NCBI RefSeq assembly: GCF_001680005.1
Contig: NC_033557.1
Coordinates: 1 to 64,000 of the forward strand
Length of the DNA stretch: 64,000 nt
Reading direction: 5' to 3'
Source of the DNA: Plasmodium coatneyi
Lineage: Eukaryota > Apicomplexa > Aconoidasida > Haemosporida > Plasmodiidae
The notes below the pieces were generated by a model. That model was not told the DNA's origin. It did not search any database and worked only from the letters and a program-made list of their open reading frames with translations. The position numbers and the translations under genes were made by a program. Positions within the stretch are counted from its first letter, which is position 1. Every line of letters begins with the position of its first letter. Positions 32,252-44,500 of this stretch are shown piece after piece.

Positions 32252-33639
32252 TTATGTAGGGTGATAAGCCACATTCCTTCCTTGTTTCTTTTGAGGGAGA
32301 TTATTCTTCGTTCTTCTTCTTTGAGGTGCTCGTGATCGTCGTCCATCATATATAGTAGAATTGTCTGTGTAATCTGAAGTGGAATATTCTGTTGTGGTAG
32401 AACCTCCTATTGTTGTTGAGTCGTCGTTCGTAAACGCATGAAAATGATGTTCAATAGATCTTTTTCCTCTTCTTCCTCCTTTAAATTTGTTATGGAACCA
32501 ATCAGGTAAAAGATTATACTGAAAATTGTTAAGGGCACAAAGTGTAAGAATATGTATATATATATATATGTACATTTATATAAGTACATATATATATGTA
32601 TATGTAAAAATATATATATATGTACATGGAGCACATATTTTTTCTAATCATAAGGGGGAATAATTGTTGTAATTATTACTTTAATTATGTAATTATGTAC
32701 TATTATAATTGTACCTTATATAACATAAAAGCAGCGAATGGAAGGCCTATTGTTATGGGAAGTATGGATGATATAACAGTGGTTGTGATGTTGTTGCTGT
32801 TTTCAGGTGACGAAATAGTTCCTTTTGGTCCCTGTCCCTCAAGAGAAACTTGGACATCCATACTTGTTACAGGTTTTGAAGTTTTTGTTAATTTACAGTC
32901 TGATTTGGATACTTCCCAATGGCTATTTTCTCCATACTGTCCTTTAAAGTTCTTACAATACTCATCAACATTCGTTGTACAATCGTTACTTATAATATTA
33001 TAAGCGGCAGCAATGACTTGTACGTAGCTCCTATATTTCTCATTACAAAGAGATTCATCAATAAGTAGTTGTCCCTGAATAGTTCCATTATCCAGGGGGT
33101 AATCATATATTACTTTCCTACTCCCCATAATGTTCCTGCCTATCGTGCTACAAGTAATTCTACACCCATGTGCAGCATACGAATTTCGCAGTTCTTCGCA
33201 AATTAAACTCATAATATCCGGAAATGAACTACCATATCTTGAGCTCTGAGATAATTTGTCCCCTATCCAATAATATAAGGGTGTACAACGATCTGCATTA
33301 AACCATTCGTGCTTCCCGTATTTTTCGGATACATAGTACACCCCTTTCATAATTTTATCATCAGGACCTTCTGCACCAGATACTTTACTTAGAATCCCCT
33401 TTATATTCCTCGCACACTCATCTTCATAGGTCCCTGTGCTCCCTTCAAATAGACCGTAAAAAAATAATCTTGAGGGTAAATTATCTAAATTCAGTCCCTA
33501 CAAATATAATGCGCAAAGAACCCATATGTATTTTCCATTCATTACTACATTACATATAAAACATTACATGCATCCTATTCAGTTATTTAATTTCCAAGAA
33601 AGACGCGTTCACCCCGAGTATTTCTTCCACTGTTGTCAT
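32252..33639 (-). CDS. kir: KIR-6: KIR variant antigen
   Basis: Exons in coding order: 33613-33639 (MTTVEEILG), 32715-33497, 32252-32518 (358 aa; phase 0). The domain starts GLNLDNLPSRLFFY and has the P-L-Y-Y-W-I-G-D-K block, V-I-Y-D-Y-P-L-D-N instead of the usual FDYYYDY, C-N-E-K-Y-R-S-Y and a Gln/Gly segment GQGPKGT. The span is at about 249-270, ending in AAFMLYK. The tail starts YNLLPDWFHNKF, has GGRRGKRS, a Ser/Thr/acidic middle and ends NVAYHPT. Exon layout and introns (about 110 and 200 bp) are typical of the kir genes here. Confidence 0.92.
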
Positions 33640-35653
33640 GGTGGCTCTTGGTGACGTGGTTTCAAATGTGCGTATTTTTATGTATATAATTCATTCATAT
33701 TGAAGTATGCTCATTGTATATTTATATGGAACAGGGAAACAGGGGAATTCCTGACTTCCTCTATATTTATGAATACTAAATTTTTATTTTCTATATAGTA
33801 TGCATCCATTTCTAGGTAACTATAACAAGTTATTCATATGTATGTACATTAAAATCATTACATATATTTACTTTAGGCAACGTAAGCATAAATATGCTGG
33901 AAATCATAAAATGGGAAACAGAAGGAAGGTAAGGGAAGGGATGAGGAGTCATAAAAAAAAAAAATGAATTCCTCCATATACATTCTTCATATACATCTTC
34001 TATCTATGTACTCTGTATTATTGCACTGTAGCGTAATTAATAGGGGAATATTATATTATTATGTATATTACACGCACGCTTCCCTTATTACGTGTATATA
34101 TAGAAGGGAGCTCAATTTTCTTTTTTTTTAAATGTACAATTCCTAAAATGTATTATTAATTTTTGTATTTTTATTATTCAAAAGAAGAAAAAAAAGAAAA
34201 AAAAAAATTATTAAGAAGAATTTATTAAAAGAGCTTTTTTTCCTTTTCACGTACCACATATATGTATTGTATAGTTCACATATATATTGTATACAGTTCA
34301 TCTACATACATGTATAGTACACAGTTCATACATATATGCAGCAGAGAGGGAGCACATTTCTACCTCTCCCCTTTTTTATTATTTATGAACTCCTCCCTAC
34401 TGTGTACATAGAGAGCTTAAGCCCTCCTTTTCTTAATAAAAATTTGTGCATGTATTATGAACTTTTGCTCTATTACTTTTTCTTTTTAAAGGAGGGGGAA
34501 AACGAAGAAAGGAATGGATGTGTAAGGAAGGACGAATTCTTTATAAGGTATTTAAGAGGAGAAAGAAGAAAGGATTCACACACATTAATCCTATTTAATT
34601 GCTCCGGAATAAATACTTTCTACATTTTATGTTAATTTATATGCATGCATGTGCAGGCAGAGAGAGCACATGGTACCTTTCTTCCTCATTTATATTTGTA
34701 CCCATTCCAGTCAATATGAGTATTCCCATCAATATGAGTATTCCAATCAATATGAGTATTGCACTATAAGTATTGTACATTCTATGTATTGTACATACGT
34801 TTTTTGTACTTAAGTATGGTACGTAAGTGTTTTGTACGTACGTTTTCTGTGCGTAACTCTTTTGTGCATGTATGCACAGACATTCACTAATGTATTCACA
34901 GATACCCGTTCATGCATACACAGACACCCGTTATTGTATACGCACATTCCATTTTTTTCATATTTTGCCCCTATCAGCGAGAAAATGCATGTTGGACCAA
35001 ATTTTATGTGCTTGCTTACAGTATCTATATATATATGTAAGTACAAATGGAACACTACCAGGGTTCAGCAACAGTGAGCGTGGTGATATTACATGCATAT
35101 ATAACCATGCTCCCACATTCCCTTTAAAAAGGGGGGGAATAAGTCGAATAAAGTATGCACTTTCCCCCTTCCCCGTTGATTCCTTACTTCTTCCCTATGT
35201 TGTTTGTTTGTGTTTGTTCCTATTGTTCCTTCAATACACAAATTTTGTATTGTTGTCTATTTAGTGCACCATTCTTGTATTGTTGTTATCTATTTAGTGC
35301 ACCATTCTTGTATTGTTGTTATCTATTTATTGCACAAGGTTTGCTATTGTTTGTTATTCCTTTAATGGACAAATTTTTGTATTGTTTTCCTTCAATACGC
35401 AGTTTCTATTGTTGTGGTTCCTTTAATGAACAAATTTTGTATTGTTTGTTGTTCATTTAATGGACAATTTTTGTATTCTTGTGTTATTCCTTCAATACAC
35501 AATTTTTGTATTGTTGTTGTCTATTTAGTGCACAATGTTTTCTATTGTTTGTTATTCCTCTAATGAACAATGTTTTCTATTGTTTGTTATTCCTTTAATG
35601 AACAAATTTTGCTATTGTTGTCTATTTAGTGCACATTGTTTGCTATTGTTTTG
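33640..35653. other. Intergenic region between the exported-type gene and KIR-6
   Basis: AT-rich 5' flank of KIR-6. Contains short tandem motifs (CAATATGAGTATTCC three times at 34711-34760, GTACGTAAGTGTTTTGTACG-type units at 34795-34870, ACAGACACCCGTT units around 34880-34940) and the repeat 35215-35690. No gene seen. Confidence 0.7.
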
Positions 35654-35690
35654 TTATTCCTCTAATGAACAATTTTGTAGGTTGATGTTT
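35215..35690 (+). repeat. TTGTATTGTTGTTATCTATTTAG / CCTTTAATGAACAA interspersed repeat
   Basis: About a dozen units of 30-40 bp alternate TGTATTGTTGTCTATTTAGTGCACA and TATTGTTTGTTATTCCTTTAATGAACAA forms. They end right at the 3' end of the exported-type gene (stop near 35654), so the last units overlap its final codons. Confidence 0.85.
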
Positions 35691-36614
35691 TTTTCAATAC
35701 AACGAATCCATGTTTTTGAACGATAGAACCAGAACAGTATGCCCATATAGATTAGTCCTAGAATGGCTGGTATCACGAGCATCAGTATAAACTGTACAGT
35801 ATCATTGTGTGAAATACTCCGTATAAGCATTAGCATAGGACTTATATATATCAAAGTCATTGGATAAAAAATTGAAGCAGCCGACATTAGGAATAATGCG
35901 CATTTGTGATTATTCCTGAAACGCGACAGTCCACGACAGAATTTTTTACATTTGCTTCCAACTCCGCCTTTTTGTGTTCCATCCCTCCTCCCGGGTCGTG
36001 TCCCTCCTGACGGATCATTATTGTTCCTGTTGTTGCTGCTGTTGGTGGAAATTAATTTTTTCATTCCTTCTTTTAATGTGACATCCTCAAGCGAACTTGA
36101 ACTTAGACTAGAAAGGAAATCATCCTCCTGTTCTGATGGTGTTGGTATGTGGTTTGAGCGTGTTAATAATGTGCTCATACTACCATCTACGTTGTTATAT
36201 TGACGGGTTCCCCTGCCATTATTATTACTTCCTCTTTTCTTTGATGATGTGCTTATAGCAGTCGCCTAAAAAAAAAAAGGAGGAAGGGGTGAATTCATAA
36301 TTCATGTGGAATATATATAAGTATTACGGTTCAAAAAAAGAAAAGAAGGGGGCGGGGGGAAGGGGAAGGTTTTCCCTTACACCCCTTCCCTAAGCACCCC
36401 TTCCTTCTTTTCTTTCTTCCTTCACTCAGCAAAAATGAATAAAATGTTCATTCATAATCATAATAAAAATGAATGTATGTATGTATGTGTGTGTATCAAA
36501 TTTTAACAAATTTAATAGTTCTTATGATTATTGTCATACATGGTGGTTACATTGCCACAAGAACAACACAGCAAAGGTGAGTATGAACAGCTTTGTAGAG
36601 GTTAAAGGTGCCAT
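35654..36614 (-). CDS. Putative exported protein with signal exon and two membrane spans
   Basis: Exons in coding order: 36540-36614 and 35654-36265 (228 aa, phase 0, donor GTATGA). Exon 1 encodes MAPLTSTKLFILTFAVLFLW, a hydrophobic signal or recessed signal anchor, the usual first exon of Plasmodium exported-protein genes. Exon 2 begins with a basic, Asn-rich stretch containing RGTRQ, which resembles but does not match the PEXEL/HT motif RxLxE/Q/D. A Ser/acidic region and a Gly/Arg-rich region follow. Two C-terminal membrane segments, about 146-171 and 180-204, are separated by a short polar loop, with a short basic/Cys tail. It is neither KIR nor SICA; I do not recognise the family. Its layout resembles the small two-span exported proteins of other Plasmodium subtelomeres. 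Confidence 0.75.
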
Positions 36615-37526
36615 TTTTATTTTGCTGTTTTTTTTTGTTTGCTTTTCTCTTTTATTTTATTATTTTTTTTTTTTCTTTAATTTGAAATTCTTATTAAGTC
36701 GTTTGGGCGCATATGATTGAATGTTATTCTTTCTTTTGCTTATAGAATTTGTTCATTCAATCATATGTTCTACGCGTGCGCGATTCAATTTTCTTCTTCT
36801 GAGTGTGTACATATATATTTTAAAATGAAGTAATTAAAATGTACACAATAATTAATGCAAAAGATGTGATAATTTAATATAATAAAAATAAATTGATTCT
36901 AATTACAGTATTTCAAAAATTCAGTTGAAAAAGTGGTTCGTATTTTTTTTTTTTCTACATAGGAAGGGAGAGAAAAAAAAAAAAAAAGAATATGAGCACT
37001 TTTTTCTCTCATTATGTGTCGAACATCTAGTGGTGTACAATAGGAGAAACTTGTTCATATTTTGAGCATTAAAGAATTCTATGTATATACGCTCAAGATT
37101 TGTTGTTATAATTTAGAGATAATGGTTAATTGAACAGTTTAGAGGAAGAGTAACTTAAATTCTTTGCACATTAGGAGGGTGATCACTTTTTTTTTTTTTT
37201 CCTTCCCTCCTTGCTTCCGCTTCTACGCATATATATATTACATCTTTTGTCACACTATAATAGTATTAGTTCCACATTTGTAGTAGTGTAGTGTAGTATA
37301 GTGTAGTAGTTTAGTGTAGTGGTGTATTATTAGAGTGTGTGGTGTTAGTGTGGTGTGATGTTGTTGTTAGTGTGGTGTGGTGTTGTGTTAGGGGTGGTGG
37401 TGTATTATTATTAGAGTGGTGTATTATTAGAGTGTGGTGTTCTTATATGTGTTTCTTTAGGAGGGGTAATTATATGTCATGTATAATTAATAAAAAAGGA
37501 AACATTACATTCCACAATGTGTTATA
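36615..37526. other. Intergenic region between KIR-7 and the exported-type gene
   Basis: AT-rich 5' flank of the exported-type gene, then a TAGTGTAGTGGTGTATTATTAGAG-type GT-rich repeat (37280-37440) downstream of KIR-7. No exon recognised. Confidence 0.7.
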
Positions 37527-38842
37527 TCAAATACTTTGATAACTAATATTTCTATTATCCCTTTTTCTATTAGTATTTATCCCTCTCCTAGGTGGTGATC
37601 GTTCTCGTTCGCCATTATATATAGTAGAATTGTCTGTTGTTGTTGAACCAAGTGTGGACCCTTCTATTGTTGAAGTATCTGCTGTTGTTAATGTGTCGTC
37701 ATCAAAGTTGCGCCTGGTGGCAGATGTTCTTTTTTTTCTTCTATTAAGTTGGTTATCAAACCAAGACGGTAGAAGATTGTACTAAAATAAGAGAAAATAG
37801 GTGGAAAGAGGGGGTGTAATGGTGGAAAGGTGTACTATGTATTTATATATATATATATATGTATGTAAGTACATAGTGGTGCTAATAATTATGTTAATTA
37901 CTTTACTTACTTTATATAAAAAATAAACGGCGATTGTTGGTAATCCAATTCCTACTACTCCTAATGAAGAAGTAACTGCAATGGAAGCAGTACCAGTTCC
38001 TTCGACAGCGGAGTCCACTGTGTGTGTATATGTTTCTCTCTGCTCTGTTAATATACAATCCAAAGATAATTCACTTTTAGTGTCGTAATCCGGAAATAAT
38101 TCTTTTAACTTGTCATAACACGGTCTATTGTTCCCTTTTGTACACTTTCTCTTTACTTCCTTATAGGCCGTTTTTATATTCTCCAAATATGTTTTATATC
38201 CTGCAGTACACTTCTTATTTTGTTCTTTTCCTAATTGTGCTTCTATAGCTGTTTCGTCTTTTTTATAGTCGAACACTCTTTTTAATATTTCGAATATTTC
38301 TTTACTGCTAATATATATAAAATCACACCCATAATCCCTTTTACTTCTTTCCATTTTATTGTAACACTGAGTCATAGCATTTATAAACTCTAAATCATTC
38401 CCCCACGAACTCTTTAATAATATATCCCCTACCCAGAAATAGAAGAAATCGCACCACTTTTTTCTTTCGTTCTCCTGATCTTTTATTTCTTGTATATAGC
38501 ACAGAACCTTCATAATCCTTTCTACTATATTCTGATCTGTAACTTTATTCTTTAATACTTCTTTTACTAAACTGTTACAATCTGCATCCCCATAAGTCTT
38601 GGCCTTCATATCCATCTCTTTATACATTTCCTTTGAAGGTAAACTTTCTAAAAGTTCATCCTACAAAAAAATATAAGGAACAAAATAGATGTATGTTTAT
38701 ATATATCCACCATACAACTTACAGTATTCTATATAAAATGCTCTATGTTTAGTATATAATTATTCACACTGAATAATAGAAGAAAGGAAGGGGGGCAGTT
38801 GGGGTGTGAACGAACCGCTAATATTGCTTCGTCTGGAGCCAT
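37527..38842 (-). CDS. kir: KIR-7: KIR variant antigen
   Basis: Exons in coding order: 38816-38842 (MAPDEAILA, donor GTTCGT), 37911-38660, 37527-37781 (343 aa; phase 0). The domain starts DELLESLPSKEMYKEM and has the C-D-F-F-Y-F-W-V-G-D block, R-V-F-D-Y-K-K-D-E, and C-T-A-G-Y-K-T-Y-L followed by a Lys-rich Cys segment. The span is at about 238-259, ending in AVYFLYK. The tail starts YNLLPSWFDNQL, has RRKKRTS, DDDTLTTADTST repeats and ends ISYQSI. The exon 1 donor is weak, so the first nine residues are less certain than the rest. Confidence 0.9.
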
Positions 38843-39931
38843 TGTTCATATGTAACTCTTTATAAACAATAAGTTCATGTTAGAAATCTGTGCTGTTTTC
38901 CTTTACATATATATATATGTTCATATATGTATGTATTAAATCGTCGTGCTGCCATAATTAAGGTATAAAAATGTAAGAACAAATAATGTAGGAACAAATA
39001 ATGTAGTAACAAATAATGTAGGGAGCAGAATATGTTGGAACAAATAATGTAGGGAGCAGAATATGTTGGAACAAATAATGTAGGGAGAAGAATATGTTGG
39101 AACAAAATGTATTGGAATAATGAAATAAGAATAGTAGAATGGATGAAGGGAGGGAATTGAATTCTTTCATACGTTCCTCTTTATACATTTTATTTGTACA
39201 TTATTGGATGTTAATCTATTACCACGGAACATTCTATTATCACTTACACGATTTCGTTATTATGTGTACAGTAGCATTATTCCTCTTGGCAATAAATTTA
39301 GTATGCATTATTTATTCCTGCTTAATATTATATAAAAGGGGGTTATTAAGAATTGTTAATAGATATGTAGTGTAGTTCATTTATATTGAGCATTTTTCCT
39401 TCCCCCTTGCCTTATGTGTATATATTTTTTAATATTCATTAGAATAGCTCAACTCGCAAGGAAAAATTCATTATACATGACGCACGCAAAGGAAGGGGAA
39501 ACTGTACTAAATATATATGGAATAAGAAATATATACAATTCCACAATAGGGCTCCCCTTATGGTATGCACACTTTTTCTGCTTATGACTTTTAAGTTATG
39601 GTAACTCTCTCCCATTTTTTTTCTTTTTTTTTTTTTTTCCTCTTCTTTCCCCTTTAAAAGAATAACTTATTATAAATAATTCATTCACCTATGAAGAATG
39701 TGCATAATTCATATGGTTTGAGCTATATGTACCCCCTCTTTTTTATTGTGCTTTATACATTCCATATAAAAGTATACACTTTCTTCCTTTATTTTTTTTT
39801 TTTTTCTTCCCTTTAAGGAATAAGGAAAGAAAGAATGTGGAAATATCATTTTGTTTTTATGTTCTATGAACTGTGTGGTTTTCTATATTCTACAAAGGGG
39901 AGAGGGGACATTACACATTCCACAATGTGTA
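38843..39931. other. Intergenic region between KIR-7 and KIR-8
   Basis: AT-rich, with a tandem repeat at 38965-39125 and poly-T stretches near 39620 and 39790. No exon recognised; open frames here are repeat shadows. Confidence 0.7.
38965..39125 (+). repeat. AACAAATAATGTAGGGAGCAG / AATATGTTGG repeat
   Basis: Four to five irregular copies of GGAACAAATAATGTAGGGAG and AGAATATGTT units in the 5' flank of KIR-7. Non-coding. Confidence 0.85.
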
Positions 39932-42338
39932 CTACATGCGATGATAAGCTACATTTTTTCTTTGTCGCTGATGTTGTTGTTGTTCCATGTTACTATTATT
40001 TCTTCCTTTATTTGAGGGTACATTATATATAGGAGAATAATCTTCCTCCATAGAACCGAATGATGAGTTCGTTGTGGAATATAGGGTGGAACTGTTGTCC
40101 ATTGATCGTAGATCAAAATCATTCCTGCTGACAGATGTACTTCTTTTTCTTTTTCTCCTGTTAGGGGTGGTTCCTCGTATCCCATGGAATAGTGGTGTAT
40201 ACTAAAATAAAAGCAAGGAAAAAACGAGCAGTGGAAATGTGTCCCACATGTATACATAATACGGAGCAACTTTTATACTAAATAATAAATAGGAAGAAAT
40301 ATTCATAATAAATGCTCCTATTTATATATTTTTAAGTGTGTTAGTGGTGGTAATAGTGGTAGAATGGTGGTGGTTTCGGTGATAATTGTAATTATTTACC
40401 TTATACAAAAGAAGAGCAATGGAAGCTAATCCTCCACCTATTCCAAGCACGGAAGATATGATTGGGGTGACGGTTACAGGTCCTCCTCCCATAGAAGAAC
40501 CTTCCTCGTGTTCCTCCGTTTCCCTAGCGCCTATTCTATGCTCCTGAATACAAGTCAACTGTGTTAAGTTCTTATCTTCCTGCTTTGTACAGTCTGTATT
40601 GAATTGGGCACAATATGAACCAGACGTAGTAATCCCGCTACACTCTGTACGTTCCTTCTCCCAAGCTTGATAAGTATCATTGAGATAGGTGTGATAGTTG
40701 TTATCACACTTCTTACTATATTGGGCTAACTGTTCTTCCATACGTTTATAGTTTGTATAATATTCATATGCTAGTTTCCTCCTGTCGAAAGCGGTTTTGT
40801 CGTTAACATTTTTGCATAGCAATCCACACTTATCACCCCCCCCCTCTACTTTATCCAGTTCTTCTTTAATTTCATCCATAAGGTCAGAAAATAAATTAAT
40901 TTGGTCCTTCTTTTCGAAAAGTGTATGTCCTAACCATAGGTAAAAAAATTTTAAACGTTCCTCATGGAGGGCATCACACCTCTTCATTGCCTTAGTCACA
41001 TAACACCAGGCATATATAATCTGCTCCTCATCAATGTCGTTAAAATCGTGCTTCTTCAGTGCTCCTTCTAACTGCGTCTTCACGTTGTTCATGTTCTGGT
41101 CATCACAATCATTGTTACCAGCACGGTCTTCGAATTTCTGATATAACAATTTTGAAGGCAGTTTATCCAAATGATCGTTCTATAAAAACAATTAGGCAGG
41201 GGGAGGGAAGAAAAGTGTGGAACATGTGCATATATATATATATATATTTATATATGCACGTGTATATATATGTGCCTTATTTCCTTACATTATTGTACAT
41301 TATGTATAAAGCATATTATATGAAAAATAATATACGTGCATGCACAACATTTACATATGTTCATTTTGCACATTAATTCTTGCTGGGAACCGTTTATGCC
41401 CTGTTTTTACTTACCGTTAACACTCCTCCTTCCGGCGGAATAGCGTCGTGGTGGGAGTCGTCCGTTAGTTTTAGGGGGCATGAAACATCCTCATCTTCTT
41501 CCTCGTTTTCGGGCTCCGTTTCAGGTGCTCCAGGACAATCTAATTTCTTCGGTTCTGGATATTCTTTGCTCTGCTTTTTCCTTTTAAATTCTTTACAGTA
41601 TGTACTATTATCATCACACATACTTTCTAATTTCTCATATGCTGTTTGAGCTTTCTTCTGACATTCGTCACATTTCGTTCTGTCGGAATATGTATAATTT
41701 GCTGATTGTGTCGTTAGTATTTTACTGTTATAATAATAGTCGAATAGGTCTTTAGCCCAGTCGAAAAAGACTTCACTCATATCAGAGTATATATTGGTGC
41801 ACCTATTATCACATTGTGAACTGTTCAGATGGTGGTAAGCTGCCTTCATGGCATTCCTAAAATCTTCATAATCAGGCTTCTGTTCTTTTATTTTTTTACC
41901 TATCCAAAAATATAAAAAATAACAAAGTGTACTGTCGGCTGGGTCGCTATCCTTCCCCTTTTTACATGCATAATACCAGTTCTGTACGATTTTTTCGGCG
42001 AAGTTTTGATCACTAATTCCGCGTGGTATCAGTGCTGCTTTCACATTTTCTGCTAATATTTCGTTACAATCCTGCCCATTGCTTCTTCCTAGGCATGTAC
42101 TTTTCCCCTCAAAAGGGGCATACATTTCGTCCGAGGGCAACATATTTGAAACTTCCACCTATAAATATAGAATTGGTAAGAGCAGGATGAAATAGTAGAA
42201 TATATAAGTAAGTCCTTACCATACATGTGTACATTCCTTACATTTCTATTATTACATTACACATAGAGTGTTATATTTATAATATTTATCTACTCCGAAT
42301 GAGGAGTGACCAACCTGCGGTGCCATCGTCACTGTCAT
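39932..42338 (-). CDS. kir: KIR-8: two-domain KIR protein
   Basis: Exons in coding order: 42315-42338 (MTVTMAPQ), 41415-42158, 40400-41179, 39932-40201 (605 aa, all phase 0). The first domain (about 9-256) has LPSDEMYAPFEGK, C-Y-F-L-Y-F-W-I-G-K and L-F-D-Y-Y-Y-N, and ends in an acidic, Cys-containing linker without a span, closely like the first domain of KIR-4. The second domain (about 257-516) has LPSKLLYQKFED, F-F-Y-L-W-L-G-H, Y-E-Y-Y-T-N-Y and a span at about 495-516 ending in ALLLYK. The tail (89 aa) starts YTPLFHGIRG, has NRRKRKRS, a Gln/His run and ends NVAYHRM. A single start exon, a single span and a single tail serve both domains, so one gene is the simplest reading. Confidence 0.85.
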
Positions 42339-42989
42339 GATTTCTATGTGTGCATTTTTCTTTATGTAATAAGTATATATGGAAATTGTTCCTTTTCTAC
42401 ATTTATGAAAAATGTGTGCATATATTAGGATTTTCACCAATTTTTAGGATGATTTCAACTAACGAATATATATCAAAATTTCTACTTTTCCATTCAGTAT
42501 ACATTCTTCTATTTTTGAGAAATGACAATGCACTATATTTATATACATCACATTATTATGTGAAAAATTAGAGTAAAATATAAATAAATGTGCACGAATA
42601 ATGAAATGTGAAAGAAGGGAACCCCAATTCCCTATAGATTCAGCATGCATACATTATATTATTATTTGTACCTTATTAAGGTATTATATATGGAGGGGGT
42701 ACAATTTTTCCTGGGTAAAAATTTTATTATATGTACTACTATATTTATGTTTTATTATTGTTATGTGTGTGGAGAAGGGAAAGGAGGTGGTGGTTGTTCA
42801 TTTAGAAAAAAATTGTTACCACACATATACATGTAGTATACTTTATACACACAGAGAATAAATTCCCTTCCTCTCTCCCCCCCCACCCTCTTCTAAATTT
42901 GAACATGCATCCATATTTAGTGAAGGGAGGAGCGTGTACATTTTTATGGAATTAAATGAGAAGGAAGTAGAATATAATGCGAAGGGGTG

Positions 42990-43225
42990 CTGGTCCCCAT
43001 ATAGGATGTTCCCTATATGAGTTCCTACCCCCTTATATGGGATGTTCCCCATATAGGATACCCCCTTATATGGGATTTTCCCCATATAGGATACCCCCTT
43101 ATATGGGATTTTCCCCATATAGGATACCCCCTTATATGGGATGTGCTCCCCATATAGATGCCCCATATGGGATATTCCCACATATGGCATGTTCCTCCTG
43201 TATATATGGGGACGCACATCCTCCC
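42990..43225. repeat. Palindromic tandem repeat CCCCATATAGGATACCCCCT / TATATGGGATTTT
   Basis: About six units of 30-36 bp. Each combines TTATATGGG, a short A/T-rich linker and CCCATATAGG, so every unit is an inverted repeat and the array can fold into serial hairpins or extrude cruciforms. Three central copies (about 43045-43140) are almost identical. Reading frames on both strands are open only because of this symmetry. Confidence 0.9.
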
Positions 43226-43289
43226 CACATATAACGGGGGTACTTAACAACATACCTCATTCACAACCTCTCCCCTTCTTTTTTTGGAG

Positions 43290-43680
43290 TGTGGAAACCC
43301 CCCTTGTAGGACGTTGTAGGGGGAATATCATGCCCTTCCATCCCATCTTTCCCCTTTTTTAGGAAGGTTGTAGGGAAGCCATGGTCCCCCCTCCGTAATG
43401 TTCCCCTCTTTTGGAAGATTATTGCAGTGGGGGGGGAAGCATCACCCCTTCCCACCTATCATACCTTCCCCTCTTTTAGGACGTGGCTGTAGTGGGCGGG
43501 AACATCAATCCCCATCCCCCTTTTTTTGGGGGAGGTTATAGTGGAAACATCATCATCCGCCCTCCCTTTTTAGGAGGTGGTAGTGGGAACATCTCCCTTT
43601 TTTTGGAGGTGGTTGTAGTGGGAATATGCCCCCCCTTTTTTGGGGGGCGGTTGTAGTGGGGAAGAACATTATCCCCTATT
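43290..43680. repeat. Degenerate ~60-bp CCCC/TTTTTT-GGAGGTGGTTGTAGTGGG repeat
   Basis: Five to six copies of a unit made of CCCCTTTTTTT, GGAGGTGGTTGTAGTGGG and AACATCATCCCC, with large indels between copies. Both strands carry G/C runs of 4-9 bases. Non-coding. Confidence 0.75.
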
Positions 43681-43879
43681 ATTATGAGCTATGCACACAT
43701 TATTATGATGGGGAAAAACATATGTACGTATGAATAGAATGTCCATAGTGCATAATGCAATACAATGCTGTGCAGTAAAGTACAATGAATAGAATAGCAG
43801 TTCTACATATGGACCATGAGGATTGGTGCCTACATATACATTATAATCATGGTATAATAGTATTGGGAGGTGTTGAGGT

Positions 43880-44500
43880 AGTCGTATGGCTGGGGGGTAA
43901 TAGGTCGTATGCTTGGGGGTAGGTGGGTTGTAAGGTTCTTTGGTGGAAGGAAGGTTGTTAAGTGTTGAATCTTTGGGTGGTGATTCTTCAGATGGCTTGT
44001 TAGGGGAGGGAGGAAGGTTGTTACGAGTGGAAGGTTGGAAGAAAGGTTCTTAGGTGTGGTAAATGTACGGTTGTTAGAGCTAGTAGGTGCAAGGAAGATT
44101 GCTAGGGGTGGTAGAATGGAAGGTTGTGTTAGAGGTTGTAGGGTGTTAAGGTGCTAAGTGGGTTGTTAGGGGTGGTTGATGGAAGCAAGGTTGTTAGGGT
44201 GGTGGTAGGTGGGTTGTTAGGGTGGTGGTAGGTGGGTTGTTATGGTGGTGGTAGATGGGTTGTTATGGTGGTGGTAGGTGGGTTGTTAGGGTGGTGGTAG
44301 GTGGGTTGTTAGGTGGGTGGTAGGTTGGTTGTTAGGTGGGTGGTAGATGGGTGGTATGTTGGTTGTTAGGTGGGTTGTTAGGTGGGTTGTTAGGTGGGTT
44401 GTTAGGCGGTAGGGTGATAGGTGGATTGCTAGGTGGAAGGTGGTAGGCGGATTGCTAGGGTGGTCGCAGGTGGAAAGAATGGTTGTTAGGAGCGTTAGGG
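43880..44500 (+). repeat. G-rich minisatellite upstream of SICA-3
   Basis: Degenerate copies of GGTGGTAGGTGGGTTGTTAG, best preserved at 44190-44410. Same family as the SICA intron arrays but located 1-1.5 kb upstream of the gene. The matching element upstream of SICA-1 is at 1920-2215. Confidence 0.88.

Noticed and set aside
40322..42158. Reading KIR-8 as two separate genes
   Set aside because: The first domain has no membrane span or tail exon and the second has no start exon. Phase-compatible donor and acceptor sites join them.
42977..43253. Open frames on both strands with Pro/Tyr/Met repeats (SPYRIPPYMG, SYMGKIPYKG)
   Set aside because: Produced by the palindromic satellite; mirror-image frames on both strands are a repeat artefact.
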